Shown: positions 23,592 through 32,855, counted from the first letter of the stretch. The stretch is DNA of 64,000 nt from an uncultured bacterium (GCA_905215695.1 CAJMQN010000008.1:43113-107112), one strand, 5' to 3'. Translations and numbers: made by a program. The notes: generated by a model from the sequence alone, not told the origin.

Positions 23592-25722
23592 ATGTTTTGG
23601 AGAAAGCGCAAAAGGCAAAAAAAAGTCCTGTTCCGGGCGTATTCGGCTTTTGACCGGAGCAAACTTTTAAACAGTATCCGCAAGGGTTTCATCATGCTGA
23701 TTCCCATCTTTACGGTGGGCGGCTTTGCGCTCATGCTCATGAACGTGCCCATTCCCGCAGTGAAAAACTGGATCGAATCCGTGTGGGGCGGCGCGATTTT
23801 TAACGTATTTACCTTCGTCTATGAGGCGACTTTCGGGCTCATGGCGATCTATATCCTTCTCGCGATCTCCTACCGCTACTCGCAGGAAATTTTCGGAGAA
23901 TCGGACACACTGAATATTCTTGCAGCCATTGTATCCGTCGCGAGCTATTTCGCGCTCCTCGGAACAAAGCACGCGGTCGGCGGGGACGGTGCGCTGAAAA
24001 TGGTTGTTCTGAAGTACCTTGACGTACAGAGCGTTTTTCCCGCGCTCCTGACCCGCGGTGCTCTCCACCCGATTGTTTACCTGCCTTTGTCGGCTCGTCA
24101 ACCGCATCAAACGGGTCACCCCCGGTATCGAAATCGATTTTAAGCGCGCGATGTCCGCCATCTCTCCCCTCGCGGCGACCGTCCTTGTATTTGCAATCTG
24201 CGGTCTTCTCATCGAAGTGATATTTCATGCGGAAAACCTCAACGAACTCATCATCAGCGCTTCCACAAAACCTTTCCAAAATCTCGGACGCAATATCTGG
24301 AGCGCGCTTTTGATGACGCTCTCGCAGACCGTTCTCTGGTTCTTCGGCGTGCACGGCGGCAATGCGCTGGACACCGTCAACCTCGATATCTTCTCAAACC
24401 TTCCCGGAGAGATTCTGACCAAACGCTTTTTGGATACCTTTGTGCTCCTTGGGGGCTGCGGCGCGGCAATCTGCCTCTTCCTCGCGCTCCTCTTCTTTTC
24501 GAAATCCAAATCTCACCGTCTTCTGACCCGGAGCTGTGCCTTTCCCATCGCCTTCAATATCAACGAAATCCTCATCTTCGGGCTCCCGGTGGTGCTCAAT
24601 CCCGTCATGATCATGCCCTTTCTGCTGACCCCGGTCGTGACCCTTCTCACCTCATACGGCGCGCTCTCCCTCGGTCTCGTGCCCCTCACCTCCGAGGCGG
24701 TGCAGTGGACGACGCCGCTGTTCTTCTCGGGCTATCTCGCGACCAATTCCTTCGCGGGGGTACTCCTGCAAATTTTCAATATTGCCCTTGGCACGCTCAT
24801 CTATATGCCCTTTGTCAAACTCGCCAACCGCCTCGAACGCCTGCGTTTTGAGGAAAATCTCGACGCTCTCACCGAGACCGTCAAGACCGCCGAGCGGGCG
24901 GGCACGGCGCCCGTCCTGCTCTCGGGCGAAAAGCGGCTCGCAGCGTCCGCGCGGGAGCTTGCGCTCGCCATGCGCGATGCGGTGGACAAAAAAGAAATTA
25001 CGCTCTACTATCAACCCGAAGTGAACGAACAGGGAAAAGTTTCGGGGTGCGAAGCCCTCCTGCGATGGAAATATCTCTCCGAACGGTTCATCTATCCCCC
25101 GCTCCTCATCGCGCTCGCAAAGGAGGACAATTTTCTCGAAAAGCTCACGGAATACATCCTGCTGACTGCGCTGGACGCGGCGAAGGAATGCAACGCACGC
25201 CTCGGCGAAGGAACGACGCTGTACGTCAATCTGCGTGCCGGACAGGTCGGCAATCCCGCCTTTGCCCGGGACATCGTGCGCGCGAAGGAGGAACGCGGTA
25301 TCTTAAGCGGCACTTTCGGTATCGAAATCACCGAGGAGACCGAACTCGGCGAGGACGAAAATGTGCGGGAGAGTTTCGATATTCTGCACCGGAACGGGAT
25401 TCTCATCGCAATAGACGACTTCTCAATGGGAGCAACCTCCCTCAAATATCTGCAAAATAACGCCTTTGACTTGGTAAAATTGGACGGAAAGCTCGTTCGG
25501 GACGTCGAGAATCAACGCTCCCGCAAGATTATCGAGTCCGTCACGGGACTCGGCGCACGGCTCGGCTTTCGCATCACGGCGGAGTGCGTGGAGACCGAGA
25601 AACAGCGCAACCTTCTGTTGCGGCTCGGGTGTCGGAACTTTCAGGGTTGGCTGTATTCTCCCGCCCTCCCCCTTGCGGATTTCTTCCGCTATGCCCTCCC
25701 CGAATCTTCTGAAGAGGAATAG
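23592..25722 (+). pseudogene. PTS EIIC-like membrane domain fused to EAL phosphodiesterase, frameshifted
   Basis: One protein in two frames. The first frame (from MFWRKRKRQKK) gives the start of a lactose/cellobiose-type EIIC membrane domain, then breaks near FPALLT; from about 24055 the rest of EIIC and a C-terminal EAL domain continue in the next frame to 25722. Removing one C from CCC at 24052-24054 restores FPALLTAVLSTRLF. The EAL domain keeps its catalytic set: EALLRW, NLRAGQ, EITEE, DDFSMG, KLDGK, AECVE and QGWLYS, so the intact protein would hydrolyse c-di-GMP under control of a sugar-sensing membrane domain. Either a pseudogene or a one-base assembly error. Confidence 0.8.
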
Positions 25723-25752
25723 AAAAGAGCGCGCCATGAGGCGCGCTCTTTT
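25723..25752. terminator. Bidirectional terminator between EIIC-EAL and ABC-2 genes
   Basis: A 13-bp perfect stem (25723-25735 with 25740-25752) with A4/T4 ends; its last bases overlap the stop codon of the leftward ABC permease. Confidence 0.85.
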
Positions 25753-26647
25753 ATTTGGACTTCGCGAGCCTTCGCCGCAGAAGATTCGCGCCGAGAAACA
25801 GCAGGACGGAGAGCGCAAGAAGTCCGTACATGACCCCTTTCCCCGCAGGCGTACCGAAGAGGTTGACCTCGAGGGTAAACGCCTCACGCAGACCCGCGCC
25901 GACCTCGGGAAGCCCCGCGGAGAGGTTCTCCAGCGCGCCGGACATGAATACGTTGCGGAAGAGTCCCGCAGAGTAGGTGCCGGGCACGAAACACGTCGCG
26001 TACTGTACGCCGACGGGCATGATGCTCATGGGCATGTAAGCCCCGATGAGAAAACCGATGACCGCGGAAAAGATACCCATAAACGCCCCCACAGCGTCCG
26101 TCGAGGTGAAGAAACTTAAGATAAACATCATGACAAATGTGGAAGAAAGACAGGACAGCGCGAGCACGCCAAGCCCCTCGAGGACATCGAGCGCGCTCAT
26201 GAAGAAGGTTCCGCAGATTCCGAGATAGGCGAGAGACACAGCATAGATGGCGACGCTGACCAAGAGGGTCACGGCGAGAAAGGAGACGAAATAGCTCATC
26301 GTCACGGTCGCCTGCGAGACGGGCGCGGTCAGATAATCGTCGGTGATTCGGTTCTTTCGGTCGGAAACCATGGTGGTCATACAGTTTAAAGAGACGGTGA
26401 GACAGGTTACGCTCACCACGCCCGCGAGCATCCAAGCGTCCATGAATCCCCGAACCGCTTTATCGGACACGGTTGCGCCCTCGGGAATGCTCGAGAGCAC
26501 CGACTGCGTCTGAATGTCCCCCAAAAAGAGCACATAGAGCATGAGAATGATAAGAGGCGCGAGCAGGGAGAAAAAAACCGTCGCTTTGTCCCTGAAATAC
26601 AGCAAAAGATTGCGTTTCGCGAGCGCGAAGATGACAGACGGTTTCAT
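25751..26647 (-). CDS. ABC-2 type export permease
   Basis: A 298-aa ABC-2 membrane protein with six hydrophobic segments: TM1 near 22-44, a large extracellular loop, then five helices from about 75, with the typical late motif FVPGTYSAGLFRNVF before the last helix. It pairs with the ATPase whose gene overlaps by ATGA at 26644-26647. This DrrAB/YhgE-like class exports drugs, lipids or peptides; substrate unknown. Confidence 0.88.
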   Translation of the reverse strand: MKPSVIFALAKRNLLLYFRDKATVFFSLLAPLIILMLYVLFLGDIQTQSVLSSIPEGATVSDKAVRGFMDAWMLAGVVSVTCLTVSLNCMTTMVSDRKNRITDDYLTAPVSQATVTMSYFVSFLAVTLLVSVAIYAVSLAYLGICGTFFMSALDVLEGLGVLALSCLSSTFVMMFILSFFTSTDAVGAFMGIFSAVIGFLIGAYMPMSIMPVGVQYATCFVPGTYSAGLFRNVFMSGALENLSAGLPEVGAGLREAFTLEVNLFGTPAGKGVMYGLLALSVLLFLGANLLRRRLAKSK

Positions 26648-27558
26648 ACTCCCTCCAACTTCTTTCCGGTGACCTTTAAGAACACGTCGTCCATATCCCC
26701 TTTCCTGATTTCAAAATCGGAAACGAGTTCCCGGTGCGCGAGCGCAAATTCCGCTCCCCTTTCGCATCCGGTCTCCGCCTCGTAAACGCCCCCGACCCTG
26801 CGAAAGACAAACCCTTCCCCTTCGAGCGCCCGCTCGAGCGCGGGGTTTTCGGGGGAGAAAATCCGCAAGGTGTCCCTCGTGAGCCGCCGTTTCAACTCGT
26901 CCGGCGAGCCGCGCTCCGCGAGCTTTCCCTCGTCGAGAATGAGAACGTCGTCCGCCCGCGCCGCCTCTTCCATGTAATGCGTGGTCAAAAATATAGTGAG
27001 ATTTTGCCTTGCGCGCAGATTCTCCAGCACTTCCCAGACCGTGCGCCGGGTCTGCGGGTCGAGACCTGTGGTGGGCTCGTCCAAAAACAAAATTTTCGGC
27101 TCGGAAAGAAGCGCCCGCGCAATATCCGTGCGCCGGCGCTGTCCCCCCGACAGCTTTCCGTAGGGTCGCTTTAAGAGTTCTTGAAGCTCCAAGACCTCGG
27201 CGACCGCCGCAATGCGCGCTTTCGCCCTCTCTCCCGTCAGCCCGTACAGCGCGCAACGCGCGCGCAGGTTCTCCGAAACGCTGAGTTTTCCATCCAGCAC
27301 TGAGCCCTGAAAGACCACGCCCACACCCGCTTTCGCACCCGCGGGGTTGACGTCAAGATCCTCCCCGCCGATTCGCACCCTGCCGCCGTCCTTCTTGAGA
27401 ATGGAGCAAAGGATATTGATGGTCGTCGATTTCCCCGCGCCGTTTTCCCCGAGAAAGGCAAACAGACTCCCCTCTTTCACCGAAAAGGAGAGGTCATCCA
27501 CCGCACGGATTTCCCCGAAACTCTTTTTGAGGTTTTCGACCTCTATCACATGTTCCAT
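26644..27558 (-). CDS. ABC exporter ATPase (DrrA-like)
   Basis: A 304-aa ABC ATPase with Walker A GENGAGKSTT (about 36-45), signature LSGGQRRR, Walker B KILFLDEPTTGLD and H-loop TTHYMEE, then a DUF4162-like C-terminal domain. It energises the ABC-2 permease encoded downstream. The -10 box TATAAT ends exactly 6 nt before the ATG and no SD is possible, so its mRNA is predicted to be leaderless. Confidence 0.92.
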   Translation of the reverse strand: MEHVIEVENLKKSFGEIRAVDDLSFSVKEGSLFAFLGENGAGKSTTINILCSILKKDGGRVRIGGEDLDVNPAGAKAGVGVVFQGSVLDGKLSVSENLRARCALYGLTGERAKARIAAVAEVLELQELLKRPYGKLSGGQRRRTDIARALLSEPKILFLDEPTTGLDPQTRRTVWEVLENLRARQNLTIFLTTHYMEEAARADDVLILDEGKLAERGSPDELKRRLTRDTLRIFSPENPALERALEGEGFVFRRVGGVYEAETGCERGAEFALAHRELVSDFEIRKGDMDDVFLKVTGKKLEGV

Positions 27559-27564
27559 ACAGAC

Positions 27565-27593
27565 ATTATAACCGATTTCTCTCCGCCTGTAAA
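27565..27593 (-). promoter_or_regulatory. Sigma-A promoter of the ABC exporter, predicted leaderless
   Basis: TTTACA (27588-27593), 17-nt spacer, TATAAT (27565-27570); six bases separate it from the ATG at 27558. Confidence 0.8.
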
Positions 27594-27611
27594 GGTTTCT
27601 GTGCGAAACTC

Positions 27612-27866
27612 CTACAAAAAGGTCACGAACTTTATCGAAAAATTGTCGCAGGCGACATAGGTATCCCTCGCGGGCTGATATAGAACGACATACTGCGTAG
27701 TGACCGCATAGACGACGCCTGTCTGCGAAGTCAAGGTCGAAGAACCGATGAGAAAGTCAATCTTTACCGTCTTGCCCTCGTTCAACAGAAAGAGCTGTTG
27801 AAAGGAGCCGCGGTAGGGCTGTGCGTCGAGGTCGGGCAAATTTTCGGGAATTACTATGGAATTCAT
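27612..27866 (-). CDS. gerQ: Spore coat protein GerQ-like
   Basis: An 84-aa protein starting at MNSIVIPENLPDL after SD AAGGAGAAAACG. The pattern FQQLFLLNEGKTVKIDFLIG...GVVYAVTTQYVVLYQP...FSIKFVTF matches the GerQ family, in which a short N-terminus precedes a compact beta domain ending in YxTF. In Bacillus GerQ is a coat protein needed to localise CwlJ, and here cwlJ lies immediately upstream (17-nt gap). The family call rests on pattern and context, since the protein is short. Confidence 0.75.
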   Translation of the reverse strand: MNSIVIPENLPDLDAQPYRGSFQQLFLLNEGKTVKIDFLIGSSTLTSQTGVVYAVTTQYVVLYQPARDTYVACDNFSIKFVTFL

Positions 27867-27883
27867 GGTCGTTTTCTCCTTGT

Positions 27884-28294
27884 TCAGGTGAGATAATAGC
27901 TCGGTGTGGGCGCGTAGAAACAGTGGTCGCCGATGCGGATCAGAAAGGAACCGACTTCGCTCGGAAAATAGGGACGGCAGACTTCCGAATAGGGATTGTA
28001 GAACCAAAACGCCTCCCCCACCGCCCCGAGCTGTCCGCCTGCAAGCGCCCACGATGCAATGTCGTAGTGAATCTGTTCGGGCGCGATGTTGTAGATGTTT
28101 TGGGTGGGATGGGAGACGCACTCGAACTGACGCGCGGCGAAGATGACGTCCCTCGGCGAATTGTATCTGCCGTACTCGCCCTCATAGGCGCGCACACGGT
28201 TCATGACGACCGTAGCGACCGCACGCATTCCGGTATCACCCTCCCCGCCCGCCTCGCACTTGATGATACGCGCGAGAAGTTCCAAATCGGTCAT
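27884..28294 (-). CDS. cwlJ: Spore cortex-lytic enzyme CwlJ (SleB/Hydrolase_2 family)
   Basis: A 136-aa cell wall hydrolase with the family opening LLARIIKCEAGGEGDTGMRAVATVVMNRVR (catalytic Glu near residue 14), then FAARQFECV and the aromatic FWFYNP segment. It lacks a signal peptide and peptidoglycan-binding domain, as CwlJ does but SleB does not. The enzyme degrades spore cortex during germination. It is cotranscribed with the ferritin-like gene and gerQ; SD GGACGGAGGGG is strong. Confidence 0.92.
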   Translation of the reverse strand: MTDLELLARIIKCEAGGEGDTGMRAVATVVMNRVRAYEGEYGRYNSPRDVIFAARQFECVSHPTQNIYNIAPEQIHYDIASWALAGGQLGAVGEAFWFYNPYSEVCRPYFPSEVGSFLIRIGDHCFYAPTPSYYLT

Positions 28295-28318
28295 GCGCTC
28301 TCCCCTCCGTCCTTGAAA

Positions 28319-29590
28319 TCAGTTGCAGTCGAAATCCGTGCTCTGCGCCGCGCCGGGCACCCTTCCGACCGAAGTGTTGTCCTCCGTGCGGCATCGCAGT
28401 TCGGGCACGGGGTTTGGGGCGACCTGAAACCGATAATCTCTTCCGTTCCGCCGAATCATGCTTTCAATGACATTGTGCGAGGGCACAATGGACACCGAGG
28501 GATTGATGACCTGCTGATAGGCGAAGAAATCCGCGTCCCGGGGCAGTTCCTCCACTTTGTAATAATCCTCTCCCACCGAGGTGTACTGTACCGTCGCGCC
28601 GAGAACCTGTCTGACATATTCGATGTTTTCGTGCAGGGAGACGGGCGCGGGAAATTCACCGACGGGAATGACCTGCTGCCAATGCTTGCCCTCGTATTTC
28701 TCGAGGAGCGCGGCGGCACGGTGCAGGTGCGCAATCTCGATTGCGAGATTCTGTTCCCACAAAAGTTTTATGTACGGCATGGTCTCGGTCTGATAGCAGG
28801 AATAGTAGAGATAGCACTCGTTGAACTCGTGCCAAAGCAGATTTTCGAGCCAGGAGAGCATGGGGTTTAAGAGACACTCATACTGTGTGACATGCTCCTC
28901 CTCGACGAGCGCAATCTCCTCGTACAGCCGCCTTCCGGGGTCGGAGGGATAGAGATTGGTCATGTTCATGTAATAGTTCATGGTCTGCTGTTCGGCGGCG
29001 GTGATGATCATCGCGCTCAAAGTGGTCTGCACCGCCGCGCTCTCGTCCGTGCTCCTGCGCACGTTGTCCCGCGGAAACCGGTGGTGCGAAATGGTGGGAC
29101 GCCCGGGCATGATTTCGGTGTAGCGCCCGACCAACCGTTCGGCATTGACGCCAGCCTCCGCCTCGAGCAGGTTCGCGTATCGGTACAGGTGGTCGAAATC
29201 CTCAAGGAGCGCGAAATCCAGCGCGCGCTTGACGTTGCAGTCCGTCTCCCTCCGCGCAAGTTCCGCGGTGAGATCTACGGCGAGCTGTTCATAGGAGATC
29301 GTGTGCTCGAGAATGCTCTCGTTGCCCGGCTTTAACAGAGAAATTTTGATCTGCTGCTGCTTTTCGAGCATGCGGGTGATCGCGAGTTCTCCCCGCAGTT
29401 CGTTGTTGGAACAGTGTCGGTCGAATTGGTGCGAAAACCAGTTTGCCTCGAACTCCGTTCCGTTCATGAGAATGATTCTCGTCTTTGTGTAGGGATCGAC
29501 GTCCCGTTTGTTGTAGGGCGCGGGATAGAGCTGTTTCCAATTCTGAAACGCACTTTCGAGGTCTATGGGATTTTCTTCAAATGGATTCAC
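28319..29590 (-). CDS. Ferritin-like helical protein of a spore gene cluster
   Basis: A 423-aa protein of unknown function with a GTG start (SD CGGAGGAG). Its central part (about 95-310) is helical and rich in ferritin-like motifs: LLEDFDHLYRYANLLE, IALVEEEHVTQYECLL, WHEFNECYLYYSCYQTE and AIEIAHLHRAAALLEKYEG, suggesting a carboxylate/His metal-binding bundle. There is no signal peptide. It is first in the operon with cwlJ and gerQ, and a sigma-K-like promoter lies upstream, so it is probably made in the mother cell and placed in the coat. Metal binding and coat location are inferences. Confidence 0.65.
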   Translation of the reverse strand: MNPFEENPIDLESAFQNWKQLYPAPYNKRDVDPYTKTRIILMNGTEFEANWFSHQFDRHCSNNELRGELAITRMLEKQQQIKISLLKPGNESILEHTISYEQLAVDLTAELARRETDCNVKRALDFALLEDFDHLYRYANLLEAEAGVNAERLVGRYTEIMPGRPTISHHRFPRDNVRRSTDESAAVQTTLSAMIITAAEQQTMNYYMNMTNLYPSDPGRRLYEEIALVEEEHVTQYECLLNPMLSWLENLLWHEFNECYLYYSCYQTETMPYIKLLWEQNLAIEIAHLHRAAALLEKYEGKHWQQVIPVGEFPAPVSLHENIEYVRQVLGATVQYTSVGEDYYKVEELPRDADFFAYQQVINPSVSIVPSHNVIESMIRRNGRDYRFQVAPNPVPELRCRTEDNTSVGRVPGAAQSTDFDCN

Positions 29591-29627
29591 GTATTACTCC
29601 TCCGAAATAGGTAGTTTTCAATCGTTT

Positions 29628-29655
29628 TATTCTATGTTCGCGGAGAACCGTGTGT
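29628..29655 (-). promoter_or_regulatory. Sigma-K/sigma-E-like sporulation promoter
   Basis: The -10 CATAGAATA (29628-29636) fits CATAnnnTA, and AC dinucleotides 15-17 nt upstream (29652-29655) fit the minimal sigma-K -35. It lies 38 nt before the GTG start of the spore cluster. Confidence 0.5.
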
Positions 29656-29662
29656 GAAAAAC

Positions 29663-29694
29663 GCAAAAAAATACCCCGTGCAACACGCACGGGG
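29663..29694 (-). terminator. Terminator after queH
   Basis: Stem CCCCGTGC/GCACGGGG (29674-29681 with 29687-29694), followed on the minus strand by TATTTTTTT. Confidence 0.85.
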
Positions 29695-29700
29695 TTTGGA

Positions 29701-30312
29701 TTATCTTTTTGTTTCCCGCTCCGCCCGGCTGAACCTGCAACCGCAGTAATCCTGCCGGTAGAGCCCGTATTCCTCGGAGAGCCGGACGGAACGAAGGTAT
29801 CCGCCCTTCTTTTTAAAGTCGCTCGGAAAGAAGGGAACGCCCTCCTCTTTTCCGATTTTCTCCCCGAGCTCGTTCAACAGCGCCGCGCTCTTGTGCGGGC
29901 TCACCGAGAGCGTGGTGCAGTAGTACTCGAAGCCCTCGGATTTCGCCTCCCGCGCCGTCCGCCGGAGACGGAGCGCAAAGCAGACCTCGCACCGCGCTCC
30001 CCGTTCGGGCTCATGCTCAAGCCCCGCGACCGCACGCTCGTACCCCTCGCCCTCGTACCCGCAATCCCGAAAGGGAATCCCGATCTCCGCGAGAAACCGT
30101 TTCTGTTCGGACTTGCGCTTTTCGTACTCCTCGAAAGGTGAGATATTCGGGTTGTAGTAGAATACGGTCAAATCAAACCGATCCCGCAGATAGGTGACCA
30201 CATGCGAGGAACAGGGCGCACAACAACTGTGCAAAAGCATTTTCGGGCGTATTCCGCTCCGCGCCAATTTCTCCAAAAGCGCGGTCTCTTCCGCATGGTA
30301 ATTGCGATTCAT
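29701..30312 (-). CDS. queH: Epoxyqueuosine reductase QueH
   Basis: A 203-aa QueH (DUF208) protein, which reduces epoxyqueuosine to queuosine in tRNA. Cluster cysteines are visible as C30-C31 (LLHSCCAPCSS) and C108-x2-C111 (ARCEVCFALRL), with C190-x-C192 (DYCGCRFS) as a likely redox pair; FYYNPNISPFEEYEKR is typical. The start at 30312 overlaps the membrane-anchored gene upstream by ATGA. The longer frame to 30510 reads through that gene and is rejected. Confidence 0.93.
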   Translation of the reverse strand: MNRNYHAEETALLEKLARSGIRPKMLLHSCCAPCSSHVVTYLRDRFDLTVFYYNPNISPFEEYEKRKSEQKRFLAEIGIPFRDCGYEGEGYERAVAGLEHEPERGARCEVCFALRLRRTAREAKSEGFEYYCTTLSVSPHKSAALLNELGEKIGKEEGVPFFPSDFKKKGGYLRSVRLSEEYGLYRQDYCGCRFSRAERETKR

Positions 30313-31097
30313 TTCGTGGGGTCGTCTCCGTCCTCTCCGTTCTCTCCTGTCTCGGGCAGTTCTTCGGGCGCTTCGGGCGCGGTTTCCTCCCCTTCGGTTT
30401 CGGGGGGGGCGGGCGTCTCGGGCGTTTCCGTCCGCTCCGTCTCGGGGGCGGGCGCGGCGGGCGCTTCTCCGCGGGGGAATTTGGCAAAGACGAGTTTGAC
30501 CCGCTCCCATAGGGTGACGGGCTTTCCTTCCGCCTCGGAGGCGCGGATCTCCTTGCGCACGGACTCGAAATCCTCCCGCTTTGCCTCGAGTTTCTGACGG
30601 TGCAGGAGCGCCTCATAGTCCGCCTTTAAAATCTTGTGGAAGTTGCGCGCTCGGCACTTGGACATGTTTCCCGAACTGTCGATGACATAGACGCAGGTTT
30701 TCTTGAGTTTGCCGTTTTCGGCGTTGGAAAAGATGAGTTCCTCGAGTTCGGAAATCCCGATCGTGAGCTTGATGGAGGCGCGCTGCGGAATGACCGGCTT
30801 TTCGGAAAAGCGGTCGCCGTCCCGAAAATTTTCCCGGAAATCAAAGAATTTGAGCCCGCTCACGACGCCGATGGAGTTGACGGCGACGTCCGACAGCGAA
30901 CGGTTTGCCACGATAATCGAAAAACTTTGGACATTGGTGTCCTTATCCACTTCCTTGATATCGTGAAAGCTGAATCGTTTGGTCACAAGATTTTTGACGA
31001 GCTTCGTATTGAGCAGTATCCCCACCACGACGAGTACGAGGATGACCAAGAGCAGCACCGTCAGAATGACGGGCGCGTTTTCCTTTAAGAATTCCAT
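30309..31097 (-). CDS. Membrane-anchored hypothetical protein with acidic Pro-rich tail
   Basis: A 262-aa protein beginning MEFLKENAPVILTV, preceded by SD TGGAGGT. A single membrane helix (about 9-29) is followed by a mixed domain (about 40-165, including DTNVQSFSIIVANRSLSDVAVNSIG) and a tail of Pro/Glu/Thr repeats (about 205-262). If the N-terminus is outside, the domain is cytoplasmic; orientation is uncertain. It is coupled to queH. I do not recognise the family. Confidence 0.7.
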   Translation of the reverse strand: MEFLKENAPVILTVLLLVILVLVVVGILLNTKLVKNLVTKRFSFHDIKEVDKDTNVQSFSIIVANRSLSDVAVNSIGVVSGLKFFDFRENFRDGDRFSEKPVIPQRASIKLTIGISELEELIFSNAENGKLKKTCVYVIDSSGNMSKCRARNFHKILKADYEALLHRQKLEAKREDFESVRKEIRASEAEGKPVTLWERVKLVFAKFPRGEAPAAPAPETERTETPETPAPPETEGEETAPEAPEELPETGENGEDGDDPTK

Positions 31098-31152
31098 AAT
31101 AAACCTCCATTTACAGTCCGCATAGGATATATATACCCAAACGAAACCCTTT

Positions 31153-32064
31153 CTAATACTGAATTTTATCCAATCCGCAAAATTCGCGCACCCGACGCTC
31201 CTCTTCGGCATCGTAACGGAGTTCCGCAAGCCGCGCAACCCGCTCCGCGCATTCGGAAAAGAGCGACGCAAGCGTTCGCAGGGAACGCCCGATTTCCTCC
31301 GCATCCGCCGCGCGGCAGCTCGAGAGATAACGGGTGAAATCCTCTTTCCCGAGCAGAAGGGGAAGATTTTGAAAGCACTTTCCCGGCGCAAGCCCCTTTG
31401 CGCCCGCCTCGAAGGCTGCCATGCGCAGAAATTCCTTGCGCAGACATGTTTCGAGGTGCGCCGACGCGTACAGAAGTTCCCCCCTCGCAAGCCCTTTCAG
31501 GACGTAGCAGGTCACCCACCAAAATTCGTTGGCGCAGTCCGAAAATTCCTCCTGCGCAGGGGGAGCGGGCACGCCCGGCGGAGGGAAAAAGGGGTCATCC
31601 GCACGCAAAAATTCGGGCGCGGGAGGCGGGGGCAGAAGTTCTCCCGCTCTCGTCCAAATTTCTTTCAAATAGGGTTCTCCCGAAAGCGCGCGGGAAAACA
31701 TGTCGCGGGAGGTCAGCGTCAAATCGATGCGGACAGACCGAAACTGCATGAGCCAATGAAATGAGAGGCGCAAGTCTGCGGGCGTACGCCGATCGGGCGT
31801 CTGCGTCACCACGACAGGCGCAAACGCTTCCTGAATCCGCGCGGCAATTTCGGGATACTCGCCCGGGCGGCGGGTGACAAACACAACGTCCCAGTCCGAC
31901 CAAGCGTCCGATTTGCCCCTTCCCGCCGCGCGAGACCCGCACAGCCATACGGAGAGCACCGCGGGAAACGCCTCCGCAATCCTACTCAACAGGGAGAGCA
32001 CGGGAGTCTCCTCCTCTTTCCGCGGGCTTGTCCCTTTCGGGGAAACATGTTTCATCTTGCTCAT
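31153..32064 (-). CDS. Aminoglycoside 6-adenylyltransferase-like nucleotidyltransferase
   Basis: A 303-aa ANT(6)/AadE-family homologue. The nucleotidyltransferase motif is CGSRAAGRGKSDAWSDWDVVFV (about 42-63), with a later carboxylate in SVRIDLTLTS, and the helical C-terminal domain is present. True ANT(6) enzymes adenylylate streptomycin, but chromosomal homologues of this breadth often have unknown substrates, so resistance should not be assumed. It overlaps the alpha/beta hydrolase gene upstream (ATGA) and shares its promoter. Confidence 0.75.
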   Translation of the reverse strand: MSKMKHVSPKGTSPRKEEETPVLSLLSRIAEAFPAVLSVWLCGSRAAGRGKSDAWSDWDVVFVTRRPGEYPEIAARIQEAFAPVVVTQTPDRRTPADLRLSFHWLMQFRSVRIDLTLTSRDMFSRALSGEPYLKEIWTRAGELLPPPPAPEFLRADDPFFPPPGVPAPPAQEEFSDCANEFWWVTCYVLKGLARGELLYASAHLETCLRKEFLRMAAFEAGAKGLAPGKCFQNLPLLLGKEDFTRYLSSCRAADAEEIGRSLRTLASLFSECAERVARLAELRYDAEEERRVREFCGLDKIQY

Positions 32065-32855
32065 ATTTCACCGTGCAGAATATCGCACAGAAAACCGTAG
32101 AACACGTCCGCCGCGCGCCGTTCCCGATAGGGCTCGTGCCCGCACGCGGATATGACATAGGAACGGAGGGGTAATTTCATCTCCGAAAGCGGAAACGCGA
32201 CCCCCTCGAACGGGTGCGGGTCGCGGTCTCCCTGAAAAACAAATACGGGATTGCGCACGCGCGAAATCCTGCGTTTGAGTTCCCCGCTCTCCCGAAGCGC
32301 GGCAGCCTCCCGCCACACCAAGGCGTTTGCCTCGGCGTCCGGGAGCGTTTCCTCCTCCTCTTTGGGCAGGAGGTCAACGCCGTCTGCCCGCTCCGCAAGC
32401 GCGCCGAGCTCCGCGAGTTCGGCGTCCGAGAGCGGCTTTCCCTTCCCCTCCATGCGGGACGCGAGCGCGGAAAACCGCGCCCGATCTTCCTTGCCGAGAT
32501 TGGCGCGTCTTCTCTTTGCAATCTGCGGAACAAACGAGAACTCGAGGGGCGGCGCGCCGACGAGAATGAGTTTTCCCGCGAGATGGGGATATTCCGCGGC
32601 AAGGAGCAGACAGAGCCACGCCCCCCAAGAATGACCGACGAGGTCGGGCGGACAGGGCGGCGAAAGGCTCTCGATCTGTTCCGCAAGCTCACGCACGAGC
32701 GCGGAAACAGAATGCTCCGACTGCCAAGGTTCTGCGACACACAGTTCGGAACGAAGGGAAAGTTCTCTTGCAAATCCGCCGAGCGAGCCGCGCGCACCGG
32801 GTCCCCCGTGCACGGCGACGACCGCACAGGGCGGAATTCCATACGTTTTTATCAT
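32061..32855 (-). CDS. Alpha/beta hydrolase
   Basis: A 264-aa hydrolase with the oxyanion motif HGGPG (16-20), nucleophile S76 in GHSWGAW, acid in FQGDRDPHPF and His in ACGHEPY. HGGPG occurs in proline iminopeptidases and related esterases; substrate is unknown. The -10 box ends 6 nt before its ATG with no SD, so its mRNA is predicted to be leaderless. It forms a two-gene unit with the nucleotidyltransferase. Confidence 0.82.
   Translation of the reverse strand: MIKTYGIPPCAVVAVHGGPGARGSLGGFARELSLRSELCVAEPWQSEHSVSALVRELAEQIESLSPPCPPDLVGHSWGAWLCLLLAAEYPHLAGKLILVGAPPLEFSFVPQIAKRRRANLGKEDRARFSALASRMEGKGKPLSDAELAELGALAERADGVDLLPKEEEETLPDAEANALVWREAAALRESGELKRRISRVRNPVFVFQGDRDPHPFEGVAFPLSEMKLPLRSYVISACGHEPYRERRAADVFYGFLCDILHGEI

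Noticed and set aside
27612..28121. 169-aa reading of the GerQ-like ORF
   Set aside because: The first 85 residues are a shadow of cwlJ in another frame; the SD and MNSIVIPENL start define the 84-aa protein.
31098..31490. N-terminal extension of the membrane-anchored protein
   Set aside because: It overlaps the nucleotidyltransferase gene and lacks an SD; MEFLKENAP at 31097 has SD TGGAGGT and starts the membrane helix.
31153..32064. Calling this an aminoglycoside resistance gene
   Set aside because: The family motif is present but there is no mobile context, and broad ANT(6)-like families include chromosomal proteins of unknown substrate.
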